A stretch of DNA of 9,535 nt from Francisellaceae bacterium (GTDB lineage Bacteria; Pseudomonadota; Gammaproteobacteria; Berkiellales; Berkiellaceae). The DNA lies in NCBI GenBank assembly GCA_023266415.1, contig JAHFQG010000033.1:1109-10643 (forward strand), read 5' to 3'. A program made the position numbers and the translations under genes. Under the pieces are notes generated by a model. The model ran no database searches. It was not told the DNA's origin and worked only from the letters and a program-made list of their open reading frames with translations. Below, piece by piece: positions 1-5,505 of the stretch. The first letter of the stretch is position 1. Every line of letters starts with the position of its first letter.

Positions 1-2
1 CC

Positions 3-341
3 CCTGTGTTTGATGTGACTGATTGCGATATTGCTTATCGAGAGAACACTTTTTTTATCAAAAGTGGGTTATGGAATATTTATCCCAATAAAACGTTGTA
101 CCAATTGGCTTATCAAGCTTGGTTAATACCACGCTTTTTTTTAAAAGAACCCCATCCTTTACAATTGTTATTAAACTCACTTAAAAAAGACGACTCGGTT
201 CTTCAAAAACAATGGAAATCCATGCCAATACCTCCCCAAGTTATTTTAGGGCATACTCTGTTCTTGGGTAATCGTATCTATATTCTCGAAACCCCTCCGG
301 CAATATCTCCAGCAGGACGATTAGGAACTTATGTGTTGTGA
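3..341 (+). CDS. C-terminal part of a TssG-like type VI secretion baseplate protein (5' end outside window)
   Basis: The reading frame is open through the left edge of the window, so the visible 111 residues from a GTG at position 6 are probably the tail of a longer protein. What is visible is a hydrophobic/aromatic segment followed by a region with a tryptophan (QWKSMPIPP) and the spaced pattern LGHTLFLGNR. TssG baseplate proteins carry a similar 'W..LP....LG....LG.R' arrangement before their C-terminal part, and tssG commonly lies close to vgrG. The protein then stops about 20 residues after that motif, earlier than I would expect for TssG, so it may be a shortened or divergent member. Its stop codon overlaps the start of the next gene in a GTGA quadruplet, indicating translational coupling with the VgrG-like gene. 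The family assignment is inference from motif and context; the coding status is well supported. Confidence 0.5.
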   Translation, partial: PVFDVTDCDIAYRENTFFIKSGLWNIYPNKTLYQLAYQAWLIPRFFLKEPHPLQLLLNSLKKDDSVLQKQWKSMPIPPQVILGHTLFLGNRIYILETPPAISPAGRLGTYVL

Positions 342-1936
342 GTAATCCAATCTTTGTCTGTATACAAAATAATACCTGGGATGTCATTAAAGGCCAGGGG
401 CATCTGACCTACCATCAAGCCAATAAACTCTTGTTGATCATCTCTGCTACTTCAGACTTAGGTCGTTTAACCGGGCAACCCATCACCATTTTTGTAAAAA
501 ACACCGCCTGGTTTCAAGGTTGGGTGGAAAAAGCACTTTGGCAACCCATGAACAACGGTTTTTGGGGAACCCTAACGGTTTCTGCACTCTGGCCATTGCA
601 ACAACAATCGCATTACCACGCTTTTGTACATCAAACTGTCACGGAGATAGCGCGCGCTTTTTGGCAGCCCTATATCGCGGATATCGCTTGTGTATGGCAG
701 GGGGTTGAAAATACAAGAGTTATTCCTTGGGCTGTATGGGAAAATAAAACCGATGCAGAGTGCTGGAGTCAATTTGCTCAGCAATATGGGCTTGGCTGGT
801 TTTGTATGGAAAAAACTTGCTTCATTGCCCAAAAATTACCTCAATTAGAGGCCGGTCTAACGCTTCCCTTGGCCCATGGTATGGATGGGCAGTGGGAACC
901 CGTGGTTGCGGAATGGCGCATGGGCGAAGATACCCAGGGTAAAATCGCCTACGCCCTTACCAACGATTTACGCATCAAAGTGGGGATGCCCTTGCTGATA
1001 CAGGGCGAAACTTGGTTGGTTGAACAACTTTTTCTGGATTGGTGCTATCCAGGCTGGATAGGGAATCGTTTGGTGCTACGCACCCCTGATATGAAACGTT
1101 TGCCCTTGATGTGGCAGCATGTCCCTGAAGGTCTCTGGTCAGGTGTGGCGGAAAAACCAGGGCAGTGTGAGAGTGTGTGGGGTCTATCCCCCCCTCTAAA
1201 GTGCTTCCAACCCTTTCAAGGCCCTGAATTTGGTTTATCCCCCCCTTGGGAAAGGCAAGGGCATATCGCTTTTCTGTGGCCCTTGGGCACAGATATACCA
1301 GGGATATTAGGCACTTTGCCCAGTGAGCATCATCCTTTGCCTCTAACCGCTGAAACACCCTATCAACAATGCATCCGTACCGCAGAAGGGAATACAGTCC
1401 TTTTAGATAATACCCCCAATCAGGAACTCATAGCATGGTCTACACCCACACAAGTATGTCAAATGACTACCAAACAAAACAACACGCATCTGACTTGGCA
1501 GGCCTATCAAAACAAGATCTATCTGTCTTCAAAAAACACCCTCAGAATACAGGTGAAAAAATGGCTGGGGACAACAAAAACATATACCCTAAAAACTGCC
1601 CTTTTAAAACGGAACGTATCTACACAAGAATGGCAGGTGTCGCGTCACCATTTTAACGTTGCAAAAGGGAAGATAGAGGCCACAACAGCCCATTGGACCT
1701 ACCAGAAATCTTGGAAAATAACCACTGATAAAACGCATTGGCGTACAAAACAATGGAATGGACAGTTTAAATCAATATATTATATGGAAAATATGTTAAA
1801 ATGGCAAGGGTCGAAATCAGTGGTTTTATCGGGCGGAAATAGCACCCTTAAAATGACTTCTCACACATTATCCTTAATGGGAACAACCATCCGGATGTTG
1901 TCCCCGAAAATTGTGGTGGCGGGGCAACTGGGTTAA
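338..1936 (+). CDS. vgrG: VgrG-like (TssI) type VI secretion spike protein
   Basis: VgrG forms the trimeric spike at the tip of the Hcp tube in type VI secretion and is expelled with effectors. The 532-residue product follows the family order. An N-terminal gp27-like part (about residues 1-255) includes HYHAFVHQTVTEIARAFW, matching the 'r.Fq..tv.eI...v' helix, and QFAQQYGLGWFC, matching the '...E.Gi.yff' strand. A short gp5/OB-like segment follows (about 300-335, IAFLWPLGTDIPGILGTLPS). Next comes the diagnostic GNTVLLDNTPNQELI stretch at about 350-365, equivalent to GNELRFEDKxGxExI of classical VgrGs. A Ser/Thr/Lys-rich repetitive C-terminus is compatible with the beta-helix needle. It is shorter than many VgrGs because the OB region looks reduced, and it carries a duplicated GLSPP motif (about 285-310). 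It starts with GTG, overlapping the upstream TssG-like stop by 4 bp. No toxin domain is apparent. A phage baseplate hub is the alternative. Confidence 0.72.
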   Translation: MSNPIFVCIQNNTWDVIKGQGHLTYHQANKLLLIISATSDLGRLTGQPITIFVKNTAWFQGWVEKALWQPMNNGFWGTLTVSALWPLQQQSHYHAFVHQTVTEIARAFWQPYIADIACVWQGVENTRVIPWAVWENKTDAECWSQFAQQYGLGWFCMEKTCFIAQKLPQLEAGLTLPLAHGMDGQWEPVVAEWRMGEDTQGKIAYALTNDLRIKVGMPLLIQGETWLVEQLFLDWCYPGWIGNRLVLRTPDMKRLPLMWQHVPEGLWSGVAEKPGQCESVWGLSPPLKCFQPFQGPEFGLSPPWERQGHIAFLWPLGTDIPGILGTLPSEHHPLPLTAETPYQQCIRTAEGNTVLLDNTPNQELIAWSTPTQVCQMTTKQNNTHLTWQAYQNKIYLSSKNTLRIQVKKWLGTTKTYTLKTALLKRNVSTQEWQVSRHHFNVAKGKIEATTAHWTYQKSWKITTDKTHWRTKQWNGQFKSIYYMENMLKWQGSKSVVLSGGNSTLKMTSHTLSLMGTTIRMLSPKIVVAGQLG

Positions 1937-2371
1937 ATTGTCTCTGTTTCGGATCACATGTAACTTAACCGAATCGGGTGTTAAAAAAATCACCTGGCCT
2001 TCACCATCCAGATAAAATCGCACATGCCCACTGATTTCCCCCAAAGGCTTAAAACACATTGCAATGGTATTTTGAGCAGGCGGTTGATTGAGTGCAATGC
2101 CAATCTCTTTTAACGCATGAGACAAAATTCCAGTTATATGCGTATTATCCAAACGTGGATTCACACGAATATGATTCAATTCAAACAAGACATTTTTGAT
2201 AACATGATATTTGACGGGTACCACAATGCCTTGGACCAACGATTCGATGTGTACACACTCTATGGCATTTAGTTTGTCATCTAGCACAAACTCATAGAGA
2301 TCTGAGTACGACTCGGGATCGACCTTAGAAGCATTAATTAAAATTTCAGAGGCTTGTGATTGCGCGTTCAT
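1874..2371 (-). CDS. Hypothetical 165-aa soluble protein, tail-to-tail with vgrG
   Basis: I do not recognise this protein. It is predicted soluble, with no signal peptide or membrane segment, an acidic N-terminal half and a basic, His-rich C-terminal tail. Most of its length (1937-2371) is not shadowed by another gene, which argues that it is real. The last 63 bp overlap the 3' end of the VgrG-like gene in the opposite direction. The C-terminal part has an alternating strand pattern around residues 105-145 (KPLGEISGHVRFYLDGEG, then VIFLTPDSVKLHVI). This loosely resembles the C-terminal domain of hook/needle-length control proteins of the FliK/HrpP type, but the match is only a pattern and should not be used as a name. 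The start is the ATG at 2371. Upstream sequence on the minus strand has no strong Shine-Dalgarno. It diverges from radA across a 44-bp intergenic space. Confidence 0.6.
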   Translation of the reverse strand: MNAQSQASEILINASKVDPESYSDLYEFVLDDKLNAIECVHIESLVQGIVVPVKYHVIKNVLFELNHIRVNPRLDNTHITGILSHALKEIGIALNQPPAQNTIAMCFKPLGEISGHVRFYLDGEGQVIFLTPDSVKLHVIRNRDNLTQLPRHHNFRGQHPDGCSH

Positions 2372-2382
2372 ACCCGTACTAT
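2354..2382 (+). promoter_or_regulatory. Probable sigma70-type promoter of radA
   Basis: TTGTGA at 2354-2359 and TACTAT at 2377-2382 are separated by exactly 17 bp, each matching 4 of 6 consensus bases. Transcription would start near 2389 and give a leader of about 26 nt containing the GAGAGG Shine-Dalgarno at 2404-2409, six bases before the radA ATG. The -35 lies inside the 5' coding end of the divergent minus-strand gene. This is a pattern match only. Confidence 0.4.
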
Positions 2383-2388
2383 CGGGTA
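2371..2388. promoter_or_regulatory. Inverted repeat (operator-like) around the radA -10
   Basis: TACCCG and CGGGTA form perfect 6-bp arms around a 6-bp centre, TACTAT, which is itself the best -10 candidate for radA. The left arm touches the ATG of the divergent minus-strand gene. A dimeric regulator bound here could affect both genes. It could also form a small hairpin at the start of the minus-strand transcript. A chance palindrome cannot be excluded. Confidence 0.4.
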
Positions 2389-2415
2389 TATCTGGTTTTT
2401 CTTGAGAGGTGACCT

Positions 2416-3774
2416 ATGCGCAAAGTCAAGACCCAATACGCCTGCCAACAATGCGGTAACCTATCCACTAAATGGTCTGGCCAGTGTTTTGAATGCCAAT
2501 CATGGAATAGTTTGACTGAGGTCATTGCCGTTTCTAAAAATACATCCCAAAACTATCAGGGATTTTCGGGCACCCAATCCGTCGGGGTGATCTCCCTAGC
2601 CCATATCCCTAAAAATGCCCAAAAACGATTCCCCACCGGATTATCTGAATTCGACCGAGTCTTGGGGGGTGGGGTAGTGCCAGGCTCGGTGGTGCTGATT
2701 GGGGGAGATCCGGGTATTGGAAAATCCACCCTATTATTGCAAAGCCTTTGTCTGCTCAGTCAACAGGTACCTGTGCTTTATGTGACTGGAGAAGAATCCC
2801 CAGAACAAGTGGCCCTCAGGGCGGAACGCTTACATTTGCCCACCGAGCAAGTGAAAATTTTGGCTCAAACAGAAATACATCAGATTTGTGAAGCTGCCAA
2901 AAGCTGTGCCCCCAAAGTGATGGTCATTGATTCTATTCAAACCATGTATACCGCCGATTTGGCTTCTGCTCCAGGCGGCGTTTCTCAAGTGCGCGAAAGT
3001 GCCGCTTATTTAACTCAATTTGCCAAACAAACCAGTACAGCTTTATTTTTAGTTGGTCATGTGACCAAGACTGGTGAAGTGGCCGGCCCCCGCGTGCTAG
3101 AACATATTGTCGATACCGTCATTTTTTTAGAAGGACAAGAAGACAGCCGATTTCGCCTGATGCGGAGTTTAAAGAACCGGTTTGGATCTGCCAATGAATT
3201 AGGGGTCTTTGCCATGACTGAAACTGGCATGAAAGCTGTAACCAATCCCTCAGCCTTATTTTTATCCCGTGCCGAAGATATCGCTCCTGGCAGTGTGGTA
3301 ATGGTCACCTGGGAAGGCACACGTCCTTTGTTGGTGGAAATTCAAGCCTTAGTAGATGATACCCCCGCTCCCAATCCTCGACGGGTGAGTGTTGGGTTGG
3401 ACAGCAACCGTTTAGCTATGTTGTTGGCCGTTTTACACCGGCATGCCAATATTCCCACCTTTCAACAAGATGTTTTTGTGAACGTAGTTGGTGGTGTGCG
3501 TGTGCAAGAAACCAGCGCTGATTTAGCGTGTCTGTTTGCCGCAGTATCCAGTATGAAAAATAAAGCTCTACCCGAAGACTTAGTTGTTTTTGGTGAAGTA
3601 GGCCTGTCAGGCGAAGTTCGCCCTGTACAAAGTGGCCAAGAACGTATCAAAGAAGCCGCTAAACACGGATTTAAACGCGCCATTGTGCCAAAAGCCAATT
3701 TGCCTAAAGATCCCATTGCGCAAATGACCTGTATCGGCGTCACCCATTTGCGAGAAGCATTGGAGTATTTGTAG
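2416..3774 (+). CDS. radA: DNA repair/recombination protein RadA
   Basis: RadA (Sms) is a hexameric, RecA-related, ATP-dependent helicase that promotes branch migration of recombination intermediates in the cytoplasm. All family landmarks are present. An N-terminal zinc finger has cysteines 10, 13, 24 and 27 (CQQC...CFEC). The Walker A GGDPGIGKST is at about 96-105, the Walker B VMVID at about 168-172, and the RadA-specific KNRFG motif at 253-257. A C-terminal Lon-protease-like domain runs from about 290 to the end and contains the VGLDSNRLAMLLAVL and GGVRVQETSADLA stretches. At 452 residues it is full length for the family. The ATG start is preceded by GAGAGG at six bases' spacing and puts the zinc finger at the expected distance from the N-terminus. 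It diverges from a hypothetical gene. No convincing intrinsic terminator follows the TAG stop. Confidence 0.98.
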   Translation: MRKVKTQYACQQCGNLSTKWSGQCFECQSWNSLTEVIAVSKNTSQNYQGFSGTQSVGVISLAHIPKNAQKRFPTGLSEFDRVLGGGVVPGSVVLIGGDPGIGKSTLLLQSLCLLSQQVPVLYVTGEESPEQVALRAERLHLPTEQVKILAQTEIHQICEAAKSCAPKVMVIDSIQTMYTADLASAPGGVSQVRESAAYLTQFAKQTSTALFLVGHVTKTGEVAGPRVLEHIVDTVIFLEGQEDSRFRLMRSLKNRFGSANELGVFAMTETGMKAVTNPSALFLSRAEDIAPGSVVMVTWEGTRPLLVEIQALVDDTPAPNPRRVSVGLDSNRLAMLLAVLHRHANIPTFQQDVFVNVVGGVRVQETSADLACLFAAVSSMKNKALPEDLVVFGEVGLSGEVRPVQSGQERIKEAAKHGFKRAIVPKANLPKDPIAQMTCIGVTHLREALEYL

Positions 3775-3874
3775 AAATTACTATACCAGCGAAGAGGATA
3801 GAGTTCAGTTGATAAAAGCGTGTACTTACCACAAAAATATTTCAAATTTATCGTTGCTTTTTTAAAAAAAGCAC

Positions 3875-3903
3875 TTGCACTCAAAAAATCCTCATGTTAC
3901 ATT
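3875..3903 (+). promoter_or_regulatory. Promoter of structured RNA unit 1
   Basis: TTGCAC at 3875-3880, a 17-bp spacer and TACATT at 3898-3903 form a sigma70-type promoter. The A/T tract just upstream (GCTTTTTT and AAAAAAAGC, 3856-3872) is UP-element-like. The same arrangement, TTGCAY-N17-TACATT behind a T-tract/A-tract, recurs at 4660-4688 in the paralogous unit while the spacer sequences differ. That is good evidence that the boxes are functional. Transcription would start near 3910. Confidence 0.75.
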
Positions 3904-3973
3904 GCATCCGCTTTCAAGGATATATCAAGTCAACCTAAAGTAAGAAGACAATAAAAATAGGGAGGTAAAAGAA

Positions 3974-4033
3974 ATGATTTCAATTCGTTTAATTTCAAAT
4001 ATCGTTATGTTCCGGGCTTTCTATTCTCCTTAA
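3974..4033 (+). CDS. 19-aa peptide ORF at the head of RNA unit 1
   Basis: The ORF encodes MISIRLISNIVMFRAFYSP. It starts at an ATG with an excellent Shine-Dalgarno (GGGAGGT, 3960-3966) seven bases upstream, and lies about 64 nt into the predicted transcript. The paralogous unit has an ORF in the same place beginning MISTHLI, so the N-terminal pattern MIS-x-x-LI and the final Ser-Pro are shared. The middle diverges. It could be a leader peptide whose translation affects folding of the RNA behind it, or a small hydrophobic peptide of the kind made by type I toxin genes. I see no evidence to choose between these. Confidence 0.5.
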   Translation: MISIRLISNIVMFRAFYSP

Positions 4034-4292
4034 CGCTGCAGTAGTGTAAAACTACAAGATCTTTGAGTCTATTTTCTGAAAAAGGGCAACTGATGCCCTG
4101 AAGCTAGGAGGGTGAACCATCGGTTTACCGCTTTATTGGCGTAGGCGGTAGAACGAGCCAGCATGGCCAAGGGCTCAGTTTTCGGGAAAAAGATTAAAAC
4201 CAACAAATTGGTCATGGCAAATGAGCCTTCGGACAGGAATAAAAAAACCGAAGTCGTTAAGTGTTGTGATCAAATACAAAGTTCTTGCGTAT

Positions 4293-4320
4293 TCCCTCGT
4301 GTAATAACGGGGGATTTTTT
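4293..4320 (+). terminator. Intrinsic terminator of RNA unit 1
   Basis: An 8-bp stem (TCCCTCGT with ACGGGGGA, one T-G pair) closes a GTAATA loop and is followed by six T residues at 4315-4320. The same stem, with loop GTAACA, ends the paralogous unit at 5133-5162. Loop drift with a fixed stem fits a functional terminator. Confidence 0.88.
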
Positions 4321-4364
4321 ATTTCATTAAAAATAATGCCAGTGGTCAACATATTAGACCTATA

Positions 4365-4373
4365 AGTCGTCTG
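4365..4373. repeat. Target-site duplication, left copy (AGTCGTCTG)
   Basis: The 9-bp sequence AGTCGTCTG immediately precedes the left terminal inverted repeat of the MITE and is repeated exactly at 4598-4606 after the right one. A 9-bp duplication is typical of the IS903 group of the IS5 family. Confidence 0.9.
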
Positions 4374-4597
4374 GGCCTTGTTGCATGAATCAGGTATTCT
4401 GGATGTCATGCCAGTGAAAACTGGCATCCAGTTGCCCGTAGTATATATTTTGTTAAGTCATCCCGAGCGTAGCCCGTCATCCCGAGCGTAGCCCGTCATC
4501 CCGAGCGTAGCGAGGGATCTCCCTCTATGCCACTCTTAGGAGATCCCTCACAATGTTCGGGATGACGTGGAAACATGGCCATTCATGCAACAAGGCC
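4374..4597 (+). mobile_element. MITE copy A (224 bp), IS5/IS903-like ends
   Basis: This non-coding element is bounded by perfect 17-bp terminal inverted repeats, GGCCTTGTTGCATGAAT and ATTCATGCAACAAGGCC, and flanked by a 9-bp target duplication. Inside it, from left to right, are a TGCCAGT/ACTGGCA hairpin with a GAAA loop (4409-4426), a 19-bp tandem array (4457-4513), and a long imperfect hairpin. That hairpin pairs GAGGGATCTCC and GGAGATCCCTC, with flanking CATCCCGA/TCGGGATG. No transposase is encoded, so it would have been moved in trans. The ends resemble those of IS903-type elements (from memory of IS903's GGCTTTGTTGAATAA-type ends). It inserted between the two RNA units without disrupting either. 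Further copies or derivatives lie at 7025, 7571 and 7708. Confidence 0.88.
4457..4513 (+). repeat. 19-bp tandem repeat, 3 units, inside MITE copy A
   Basis: Three contiguous units of GTCATCCCGAGCGTAGCCC are present, the last ending in GCGA instead of GCCC. MITE copy B at 7025 has five units at the equivalent site, so the array varies in number between copies. There are no spacers, so it is not a CRISPR array. Confidence 0.9.
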
Positions 4598-4606
4598 AGT
4601 CGTCTG
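4598..4606. repeat. Target-site duplication, right copy (AGTCGTCTG)
   Basis: This is an exact repeat of 4365-4373, directly abutting the right terminal inverted repeat of MITE copy A. It indicates a clean insertion that has not been rearranged since. Confidence 0.9.
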
Positions 4607-4659
4607 TCCATTTTATTAAAAAACATAAAAATATTATTTTAATTTTTTTAAAAAATAAC

Positions 4660-4688
4660 TTGCATTCAAAGAAATACCATGGTACATT
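4660..4688 (+). promoter_or_regulatory. Promoter of structured RNA unit 2
   Basis: TTGCAT at 4660-4665 and TACATT at 4683-4688 are separated by 17 bp and preceded by an AT-only tract (T-run then A-run). It is the counterpart of 3875-3903, with the same hexamers apart from one base. Transcription would begin near 4695. Confidence 0.75.
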
Positions 4689-4739
4689 GCCCCTGTTTTG
4701 AAGGAAACAGAAAATAACAAATTTAAGGAGACAATAGAA

Positions 4740-4811
4740 ATGATTTCAACTCACTTAATTTTCATCATATCCATCACGCATAATTTCTCCAGTTTTCTTC
4801 TATCCCCTTGA
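4740..4811 (+). CDS. 23-aa peptide ORF at the head of RNA unit 2
   Basis: The ORF begins MISTHLIF and ends LLSP, and is rich in Ile, Ser, Leu and Phe. The ATG has AAGGAG (4725-4730) nine bases upstream. The start context and first seven codons parallel the peptide ORF of unit 1 (shared MIS-x-x-LI), and both stops fall just before a shared ACGCT motif. C-terminal sequence and length differ (19 versus 23 codons). That pattern is looser than expected for a protein under strong selection, but translation initiation signals are conserved in both copies. Confidence 0.48.
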   Translation: MISTHLIFIISITHNFSSFLLSP

Positions 4812-4823
4812 CGCTTTAGTAGT

Positions 4824-4884
4824 CTTCCATCCAACAGCCAATTGAGTTTTAAATAGGCAATCCCCCCGAAAACTCAAATGGAAG
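4824..4884 (+). repeat. Large hairpin unique to RNA unit 2
   Basis: An outer stem CTTCCAT/ATGGAAG (4824-4830 with 4878-4884) and an inner stem TTGAGTTTT/AAAACTCAA (4842-4850 with 4869-4877) give 16 perfect base pairs. An 11-nt bulge lies on the 5' side and an 18-nt loop contains a CCCCCC run. It starts 12 nt after the stop of the peptide ORF. Unit 1 lacks it. Confidence 0.75.
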
Positions 4885-5132
4885 TAGTATGTTAAGGCTA
4901 TAAGAACTTTGAATCTTTTTTTCGAAAAATGGCAACTGATACCCTGAGGCTAATAGGGTGAACCATCGTTTTACCGCTTTATTGGCGTAGGCTGTAGAAC
5001 GAGCAAGGCCCAGGGCTCAGTTTTTAAGAAAAAGATTAACCAATAAATCAGTCATAGCAAATAAGCTTCCAGACAGAAATAAAAATACTGAAAGCATTAA
5101 GTGTTATGACTAAATACAAAGTTCTTGCGTAT

Positions 5133-5162
5133 TCCCTCGTGTAACAACGGGGGATTTTTTTT
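5133..5162 (+). terminator. Intrinsic terminator of RNA unit 2
   Basis: An 8-bp stem TCCCTCGT/ACGGGGGA closes a GTAACA loop and is followed by eight T residues (5155-5162). The stem is identical to the terminator at 4293-4320. Confidence 0.88.
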
Positions 5163-5163
5163 G

Positions 5164-5484
5164 TTAAAAATAATATGAATGGCTAACAAGAGAGTGCTGA
5201 GGCTGGATGCCAGTTTGTCCATCACCCTGCGCTGGCATGACAGCATTGACTCTATACAACAGAGCCATAGGTGGCTGAAAAAAAACACTATGGATCTGTT
5301 CTTCTAAATTTTCCCGCTCTTTCTCTTTGGCCAATTCTTTTTTATAATGTTGCTCTAATGCTTCAATAGCCTCATCTGAGCGTTTTTTGGCTTCCTCATA
5401 ATAGAGTCGCCAAGCTTTCCTCAAGAAATTCAAATAACTTATTTTCCGTTTCTTTTTGTAGGGTTTCGGTCGCATGCACCCCAT
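5164..5484 (-). pseudogene. Remnant of a coiled-coil gene, paralogue of the 7873-9462 gene
   Basis: The reading frame is open for 106 residues from 5484. The start equivalent to the intact paralogue's is probably the ATG at 5475, because the sequence before it matches the leader of the intact gene. After a Lys-rich start, the stretch KAWRLYYEEAKKRSDEAIEAL, then YKKEL and RE, aligns with residues 110-147 of the intact 529-aa protein (EAWLNYGLEDRKRSEEAMET, then YKKEL, then RE). The equivalent of its first 100 residues is missing, and so is everything after about residue 156. The last 30 or so codons instead come from a palindromic repeat (5203-5243), giving the AVMPAQGDGQTGIQP peptide typical of such repeats. 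It ends against the terminator of RNA unit 2. Most likely it is a decayed paralogue, although a short protein could still be expressed from the retained promoter. Confidence 0.7.
5203..5243. repeat. Palindromic repeat fragment inside the coiled-coil remnant
   Basis: CTGGATGCCAG (5203-5213) and CTGGCATGACAG (5232-5243) form a stem of at least 7 bp. The arms match, in reverse orientation, the first hairpin of the MITEs (GGATGTCATGCCAG...CTGGCATCCAG), but the loop is longer and no terminal inverted repeats are present. It supplies the C-terminal codons of the remnant reading frame. Confidence 0.65.
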
Positions 5485-5505
5485 CCTTGAGATATAGTTA
5501 GTTTA

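Larger units (their letters stand above)
3910..4320 (+). ncRNA. Structured RNA unit 1 (unassigned family), with peptide ORF and intrinsic terminator
   Basis: The transcript is inferred to run about 410 nt from the promoter to the terminator. It contains a 19-codon ORF, then a region from about 4080 conserved in a second copy at about 4923-5162. Helices visible here are GGGCA/TGCCC (4084-4098), GGTGAACC/GGTTTACC closing a 3-nt loop (4111-4129), GAGCC/GGCTC in the middle, and a CTTCGG/CCGAAG stem near the 3' end. In the last stem, at least two positions change as pairs between copies (C-G to T-A and G-C to A-T), which supports a selected RNA structure. I compared it by eye with tmRNA, RNase P, 6S, T-box and common riboswitches and found no match. 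It is not followed by a protein gene, so a stand-alone RNA or peptide mRNA is more likely than a classical attenuator. Confidence 0.6.
4695..5162 (+). ncRNA. Structured RNA unit 2 (paralogue of unit 1)
   Basis: The inferred transcript of about 468 nt has the same order as unit 1: promoter, peptide ORF with strong Shine-Dalgarno, variable region, conserved structured core (about 4923-5130) and terminator. The core shares long identical blocks with unit 1, for example around TTTACCGCTTTATTGGCGTA and ACAAAGTTCTTGCGTATTCC. Substitutions elsewhere often keep pairing. The main difference is an extra segment after the peptide ORF that folds into a large hairpin (4824-4884), where unit 1 has only a GTAGT/ACTAC mini-hairpin. 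The tandem arrangement indicates local duplication followed by divergence, with both promoters and terminators retained. The function is unknown; I do not recognise the family. Confidence 0.6.

Noticed and set aside
975..1358. 127-aa minus-strand frame within the VgrG-like gene
   Set aside because: It is a shadow of a well-supported plus-strand gene with family motifs, and nothing in its own sequence suggests a protein.
3462..3884. 140-aa minus-strand frame over the end of radA and the following spacer
   Set aside because: It mostly mirrors the radA Lon-like domain and crosses the A/T tract of an RNA promoter; no Shine-Dalgarno or family features.
4080..4320. RNA core considered as tmRNA, RNase P RNA, 6S RNA, T-box or a known riboswitch
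   Set aside because: The GCAAATGAG stretch looked like a tmRNA tag start, but the second copy has an in-frame TAA there. None of the conserved motifs of the other families could be found by eye.
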